Below are positions 6,372 through 8,345 of a DNA stretch of 8,345 nucleotides, piece after piece. The stretch spans positions 1 through 8,345 of the forward strand of contig SIRV01000031.1 in the NCBI GenBank assembly GCA_004366195.1, read 5' to 3'. A model generated the notes under the pieces. It had not been told where the DNA came from, made no database searches, and saw only the letters and a list, made by a program, of their open reading frames with translations. The stretch is from Actinomycetota bacterium (GTDB taxonomy: Bacteria > Actinomycetota > UBA4738 > HRBIN12). The position numbers and the translations under genes are program-made. The stretch's first letter is position 1, and every line of letters begins with the position of its first letter.

Positions 6372-6782
6372 CTATCGATCGGGACCCTCGGCCCCGATGA
6401 GGGACTCCACGGCGGCGAGGAGCTCCGTCGGGTCCGGGCGTCGGTGTAGACGGCGGAGCTGGCCCTCGATCTCGTCCCCAGGGTGCGACCCGAGGACCAC
6501 GACCCGCCTCCCCGAGAGCAGGTACAGCCCGAGGACCTCCTCGGCCGCCGTCCCCATCATCACGGCCTCGCTCTCCAGGCTCATGTCCAGCACGACCACC
6601 GCCGCGTCCGCGAGGAGCGGGCACACGCCGTCGCGCACCCCGACGCACGTGTAGTCGGGCTCGGTCGGGCCGGGACAGAGCAGGACGTCGAAGCCGGCGC
6701 CCTCCAGCCACGCGCCGTAGCGCTCGCGCTCGAGGGGGTCGGCCTCCACGACCAGCACCGGGCCGCGGCCGCCGCCCATCAT
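6372..6782 (-). CDS. Stand-alone degenerate receiver (REC) domain protein with three cysteines
   Basis: 136 aa with no output domain. PVLVVEADPLERERYGAWLEGAGFDVL is a receiver-type first strand and helix; Glu13 and Asp15 are in the acidic pocket and Asp66 (VVVLDMSL) is the candidate phosphorylation site. VVVLGS (Ser99) fits the T/S position. The conserved Lys before Pro appears replaced by Arg (HRRPDPTELLAAV). Between strand 2 and the Asp66 strand is an unusual stretch with Cys36, Cys46 and Cys54 (LLCPG, YTCVGV, GVCPLLADA). The three cysteines suggest redox or metal chemistry, but this is inference. Start: ATG 6782 has GAGGG about 9 nt upstream; the adjacent ATG 6779 lies 7 nt after a GAAACT hexamer and could be a leaderless start. 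It is divergent from the SRPBCC gene and 76 bp upstream of the co-oriented oxidase gene, so co-transcription is possible. Confidence 0.8.
   Translation of the reverse strand: MMGGGRGPVLVVEADPLERERYGAWLEGAGFDVLLCPGPTEPDYTCVGVRDGVCPLLADAAVVVLDMSLESEAVMMGTAAEEVLGLYLLSGRRVVVLGSHPGDEIEGQLRRLHRRPDPTELLAAVESLIGAEGPDR
6381..6394. promoter_or_regulatory. Full-match DevR/DosR-like box upstream of the oxidase gene
   Basis: GGGACCCTCGGCCC fits GGGNC-N4-GNCCC at 8 of 8 positions, and its left half is the DevR GGGAC. It lies inside the last codons of the receiver gene, about 92 bp upstream of the oxidase start. It could be an operator embedded in the end of the preceding gene; a chance match in GC-rich coding DNA is also possible. 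Confidence 0.4.
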
Positions 6783-6786
6783 CCGG

Positions 6787-6792
6787 AGTTTC
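6787..6792 (-). promoter_or_regulatory. Weak -10 candidate for the receiver gene
   Basis: GAAACT on the minus strand (A at position 2, T at 6) is followed by 7 nt and the second ATG at 6779. Its first base is 30.5-31.5 bp from the dyad centred at 6823.5. The match is poor and a Shine-Dalgarno for the first ATG competes with this reading. Confidence 0.25.
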
Positions 6793-6796
6793 CCTC

Positions 6797-6810
6797 GGGA
6801 CGCACGGTCC
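6797..6810. promoter_or_regulatory. Possible third DevR-like box in the receiver/SRPBCC region
   Basis: GGGACGCACGGTCC fits GGGNC-N4-GNCCC at 7 of 8 positions and resembles the CBS proximal box (GGGACGCTCGGCCG). Its centre (6803.5) is 20 bp from the next box. It is too close to the receiver start to act there as a -35 activator site. Confidence 0.3.
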
Positions 6811-6816
6811 GGGTAC

Positions 6817-6830
6817 GGGCCCTGGGTCCC
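6817..6830. promoter_or_regulatory. DevR/DosR-like box, distal to the SRPBCC gene
   Basis: GGGCCCTGGGTCCC fits GGGNC-N4-GNCCC at all 8 positions. The centre, 6823.5, is 23 bp from the box at 6840-6853. It lies between two divergent genes and could serve both. Confidence 0.52.
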
Positions 6831-6839
6831 AAGCCGAGC

Positions 6840-6853
6840 GGGCCCTTCGACCC
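6840..6853. promoter_or_regulatory. DevR/DosR-like box, proximal to the SRPBCC gene
   Basis: GGGCCCTTCGACCC fits all 8 positions. The centre (6846.5) is 30.5 bp upstream of the hexamer at 6877 and 43.5 bp upstream of the predicted leaderless start at 6890, the placement of an activator overlapping the -35 region. Confidence 0.55.
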
Positions 6854-6876
6854 TCCGCAGGTCGCGGGGCCGGTCG

Positions 6877-6882
6877 CATCGT
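6877..6882 (+). promoter_or_regulatory. Putative -10 box, SRPBCC gene (leaderless)
   Basis: CATCGT (A at position 2, T at 6) is followed by 7 nt and the ATG at 6890, and no Shine-Dalgarno is present. The imperfect hexamer fits a promoter that needs an activator. Confidence 0.42.
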
Positions 6883-6889
6883 TGGTCGG

Positions 6890-7357
6890 ATGTTCGTGCG
6901 GTACTACCTGGAGCTCCCGCTCCCCTTCGAGGACGTCGAGCGGGCGCTGCTCGCCGACCCTGGAGCCTGGGTCCCCGGCCTCGCCAGGGACGCCGAGCAG
7001 CGGGGCGAGCGGCTCCTCGCCGAGGTCGGCTTCACGGTGGCCGAGACCCGGATCGACAAGCGCGTCGAGATCGAGCTCGGGAACCCCCACCGGATGCCGA
7101 CCAAGACCATCCTGCCGATGAGCTGGCGGGCCGCCGGCGCCGAGAGCCTGTTCCCGGCCCTGGACGCGGACCTCGAGGTGGCGGGCCTCGGGCCGAACCG
7201 GACCCAGCTCTCGATCAGCGCCCGGTACCGGCCGCCGATGGGCGCCCTGGGGCGCGTGCTCGACCGGGCCCTGCTGCATCGGGTCGCGGAGGCCACGATC
7301 AAGGACTTCCTGGACCGGGTCGGTGAGGCCCTCCAGAGCCGGGTCTCCACCGGCTAG
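6890..7357 (+). CDS. Probable SRPBCC (START-like) fold protein
   Basis: 155 aa, no signal peptide or membrane segment. It begins FVRYYLELPLPFEDVERALL, has central alternating strands (KRVEIELGNPHR, ADLEVAGLGPNRTQLSISARYRPP) and ends in a long amphipathic helix (DRALLHRVAEATIKDFLDRVGEAL). This strand-rich body closed by a C-terminal helix is the pattern of SRPBCC/polyketide-cyclase-like ligand-binding proteins; assignment rests on pattern and size, with no catalytic residues to point to. Ligand and role unknown. The ATG at 6890 lacks a ribosome binding site and sits 7 nt after a -10-like hexamer. Two DevR-like boxes lie upstream, making it the best-placed candidate regulon member on this strand. 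It ends 31 bp before the response-regulator gene, which could be partly co-transcribed. Confidence 0.8.
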   Translation: MFVRYYLELPLPFEDVERALLADPGAWVPGLARDAEQRGERLLAEVGFTVAETRIDKRVEIELGNPHRMPTKTILPMSWRAAGAESLFPALDADLEVAGLGPNRTQLSISARYRPPMGALGRVLDRALLHRVAEATIKDFLDRVGEALQSRVSTG

Positions 7358-7375
7358 ATGCCCTCACCGCCGCCC

Positions 7376-7390
7376 GAGGACCGTTAGGAT
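7376..7390 (+). promoter_or_regulatory. Start region of the response regulator: competing SD and -10 readings
   Basis: GAGGA (7376-7380) is 8 nt from ATG 7389, a workable ribosome site. TAGGAT (7385-7390), overlapping that ATG, fits a TANNNT -10 and is exactly 7 nt before an in-frame GTG at 7398, the same leaderless geometry as the USP and kinase genes. Both may be used. No DevR-like box lies at the expected position near 7354. Confidence 0.4.
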
Positions 7391-8063
7391 GTCAGATGTG
7401 GCGAACCCACCGCTCCGCGTGCTGCGCGTGGACGACCACGAGGTCGTCCGATCGGGCATCAAGGCCCTGCTCCAGGCCACGGACGACATCGTCGTCACGG
7501 GCGAGGCGAGCACGGTCCGCGAGGCGATCGACGAGGCCGATCGGACCCGGCCCGACGTGGTCGTGATGGACGTGCGGCTCGCGGACGGCAGCGGTATCGA
7601 GGCCACCCGCGAGATCCGCGCCAAGCACCCGAAGACCGCCGTCGTGATGCTGACCTCCTTCGCGGACGACGAGGCCCTGTTCGCGTCGATCATGGCCGGG
7701 GCCTCGGGGTACGTGCTGAAGCAGGTGAAGGGGGGCGAACTCGTCCGGGCCATCCGCACCGTCGGCCGGGGCGAGAGCCTGCTCGATCCCGCCGTCACGA
7801 ACGCCGTCCTCGAGCGTCTGCGCAAGGGCAAGCACCTGCTCAAGGACGAGAAGCTCGCCCGTCTCTCGCCCCAGGAGGAGCGCATCCTCGCCCTCGTCGC
7901 CGACGGCAAGACGAACCGGGAGATCGGCGAGGAGCTGAACCTGGCCGAGAAGACCGTCAAGAACTACGTCTCGAGCATCCTGTCCAAGCTCGAGGTGGCA
8001 CGGAGGGCCGAGGCCGCCGCGTACCTCGCTCGCCACACGACGACCCCCGGCGCCCAGCCGTAG
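7389..8063 (+). CDS. devR: DevR/DosR-like NarL-family response regulator
   Basis: 224 aa from ATG 7389 (221 from GTG 7398). The receiver spans about 10-125: RVDDHEVVRSGIKALL, phospho-acceptor Asp61 (VVVMDVRLADGSGIE), Thr89 (MLTS) and Lys111 (GYVLKQVKG), so it looks fully functional. A charged linker leads to a LuxR-type HTH at about 157-215 (LSPQEERILALVADGKTN, LNLAEKTVKNYVSSILSKL). The E-K-T-V-K-N stretch (187-192) matches mycobacterial DevR Lys179, Lys182 and Asn183, which contact DNA. Several other stretches also follow DevR, such as LAGASGYV-type and RSLLD-type motifs. Known role: after phosphorylation by heme kinases, DevR activates dormancy genes through paired GGGAC/GTCCC palindromes; such palindromes recur in this window. 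The cognate-looking kinase lies at 3356-4937 and is frame-broken. The symbol is by similarity; orthology is not proven. Confidence 0.9.
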   Translation: MSDVANPPLRVLRVDDHEVVRSGIKALLQATDDIVVTGEASTVREAIDEADRTRPDVVVMDVRLADGSGIEATREIRAKHPKTAVVMLTSFADDEALFASIMAGASGYVLKQVKGGELVRAIRTVGRGESLLDPAVTNAVLERLRKGKHLLKDEKLARLSPQEERILALVADGKTNREIGEELNLAEKTVKNYVSSILSKLEVARRAEAAAYLARHTTTPGAQP

Positions 8064-8081
8064 CGGCGTCGCCCGAGCACG

Positions 8082-8095
8082 GGGCCGAAGGTCCC
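8082..8095. promoter_or_regulatory. DevR/DosR-like box 1 upstream of the last gene
   Basis: GGGCCGAAGGTCCC fits GGGNC-N4-GNCCC at all 8 positions. The centre is 8088.5, just past the regulator's stop and 23 bp from the next box. Confidence 0.5.
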
Positions 8096-8104
8096 AAGCC
8101 CGAG

Positions 8105-8118
8105 AGGGCCAACGTCCC
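8105..8118. promoter_or_regulatory. DevR/DosR-like box 2 upstream of the last gene
   Basis: AGGGCCAACGTCCC fits 7 of 8 positions (centre 8111.5). It can also be read as GGGCC-AAC-GTCCC with one base fewer between the halves, so the dyad spacing is slightly off. Confidence 0.42.
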
Positions 8119-8133
8119 GGACCGCTCCGGGAC
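8114..8133 (+). terminator. Perfect hairpin after the response regulator
   Basis: GTCCCGGA-CCGC-TCCGGGAC is a perfect 8-bp inverted repeat with a 4-base loop, 51 bp past the regulator stop. No T-run follows. It could end the regulator transcript, or it could simply be two facing half-sites: GTCCC from box 2 and a lone GGGAC at 8129-8133. Confidence 0.4.
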
Positions 8134-8138
8134 GATCC

Positions 8139-8156
8139 TCGACCTCCCCAGGTCGA
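8139..8156. repeat. Inverted repeat next to the proximal box
   Basis: TCGACCT-CCCC-AGGTCGA is a perfect 7-bp inverted repeat with a 4-base loop. Its right arm overlaps the proximal DevR-like box at 8150-8163. It may be a second regulator's operator or part of an extended DevR site. Confidence 0.35.
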
Positions 8157-8163
8157 AGGCCCG
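8150..8163. promoter_or_regulatory. DevR/DosR-like box 3, proximal to the last gene
   Basis: AGGTCGAAGGCCCG fits 6 of 8 positions; read on the other strand it matches the SRPBCC proximal box at 11 of 14 bases. The centre (8156.5) is 30.5 bp upstream of CACCAT at 8187-8192, the same distance as at the CBS and SRPBCC promoters. Confidence 0.42.
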
Positions 8164-8186
8164 ATGGCGCACCCCCGTTGCAGGTG

Positions 8187-8233
8187 CACCATGGCCGCGG
8201 TGGGACCGATGACGTCCCGGTGGGGAAAGGAGG
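8187..8233 (+). promoter_or_regulatory. Promoter -10 candidate and strong Shine-Dalgarno of the last gene
   Basis: CACCAT (8187-8192) is a weak -10 candidate, which puts the transcript start near 8200. AAAGGAGG (8226-8233), 6 nt before ATG 8240, is the strongest ribosome binding site in the window. The leader contains GGGAC (8202-8206) and GTCCC (8214-8218) facing each other 7 nt apart. Confidence 0.5.
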
Positions 8234-8239
8234 AACGCG

Positions 8240-8345
8240 ATGGCCACCACGATCGAGCAGGTTCGCCCCGAGGCCGACGCGGCGCAGCCGAAGGGGGCGG
8301 AGCGGCCGCGCGGCGCGATCGCGTTCGGGCTGGCGCGGATCGCGA
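8240..8345 (+). CDS. Start of an unrecognised gene, cut by the window edge
   Basis: Only 35 codons are visible. The ATG is well fixed by AAAGGAGG 6 nt upstream. The product begins MATTIEQVRPEADA, continues as a hydrophilic Ala/Pro/Lys/Arg stretch and then turns more hydrophobic (RGAIAFGLARIA) where the window ends. That would suit a short cytoplasmic tail before a first membrane helix. DoxX-like membrane proteins can start this way and occur in similar islands, but this is a guess from very little sequence. Up to three DevR-like boxes and a hairpin in the 176 bp before it suggest strong, regulated expression. Confidence 0.75.
   Translation, partial: MATTIEQVRPEADAAQPKGAERPRGAIAFGLARIA

Noticed and set aside
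3356..6400. A single 1014-residue protein on the + strand
   Set aside because: Only the first 455 codons look like protein (GAF-GAF-HisKA). The rest is Arg/Pro/His-rich, reads antisense to the clear oxidase gene, and the true kinase C-terminus lies in another frame ending at 4937.
8164..8345. Small open frame from ATG 8164 (MAHPRCRC...)
   Set aside because: It has no ribosome binding site, overlaps the predicted promoter and the better-supported gene at 8240 in another frame, and resembles no family.
1..8345. tRNA, rRNA, CRISPR array, insertion sequence, attachment site
   Set aside because: No cloverleaf, no regularly spaced repeats, no transposase or integrase motifs and no terminal repeats were seen on reading both strands.

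Overview
This is a GC-rich (roughly 70% by eye) bacterial window. Its layout and protein families point to an environmental actinomycete-type organism: a DevS/DosT-like heme GAF kinase, a DevR/DosR-like regulator, tandem universal stress protein, CBS-BON protein, GC-rich palindromes like DevR boxes, and several genes with a TANNNT-type -10 placed for leaderless transcription. I cannot name genus or class. It reads as a hypoxia/dormancy (DosR-type) island.

Layout: 1-1658 (+) is the 3' part of an ADP-forming acyl-CoA synthetase that starts before the window. 1665-2495 (-) is a two-domain universal stress protein, and 2532-3236 (-) a CBS-CBS-BON protein; these two form a short operon. 3237-3355 is a divergent control region with two DevR-like boxes. 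3356-4937 (+) is a DevS/DosT-like sensor kinase (two GAF domains, HisKA_3, HATPase) whose reading frame is broken at the N box, apparently by loss of about 17 nt. 4940-6295 (-) is a lipoprotein multicopper oxidase with an extra N-terminal plastocyanin-like domain. 6372-6782 (-) is a stand-alone, degenerate receiver domain with three cysteines. 6783-6889 is a second divergent control region with box-like palindromes. 6890-7357 (+) is a probable SRPBCC-fold protein. 7389-8063 (+) is the DevR-like response regulator. 8064-8239 is a control region with several boxes and a hairpin. 8240-8345 (+) is the start of an unrecognised gene with a strong ribosome binding site. No stretch over 300 bases lacks a gene.

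How it may work together (inference): the heme kinase would sense O2/NO/CO and phosphorylate the DevR-like regulator. The regulator would bind GGGNC-N4-GNCCC palindromes ahead of the CBS-USP operon, the oxidase, the divergent receiver/SRPBCC pair and the last gene. At three promoters the nearest box is centred exactly 30.5 bp upstream of a -10-like hexamer, and at three control regions a pair of boxes is spaced exactly 23 bp. The regulator keeps the E-K-T-V-K-N recognition-helix residues of mycobacterial DevR, which fits these sites. The kinase break means that, as sequenced, this sensor cannot make its ATP-binding domain. Either the sequence has an error or the regulator depends on another kinase. 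No RNA genes, CRISPR arrays, insertion sequences or phage genes were seen.
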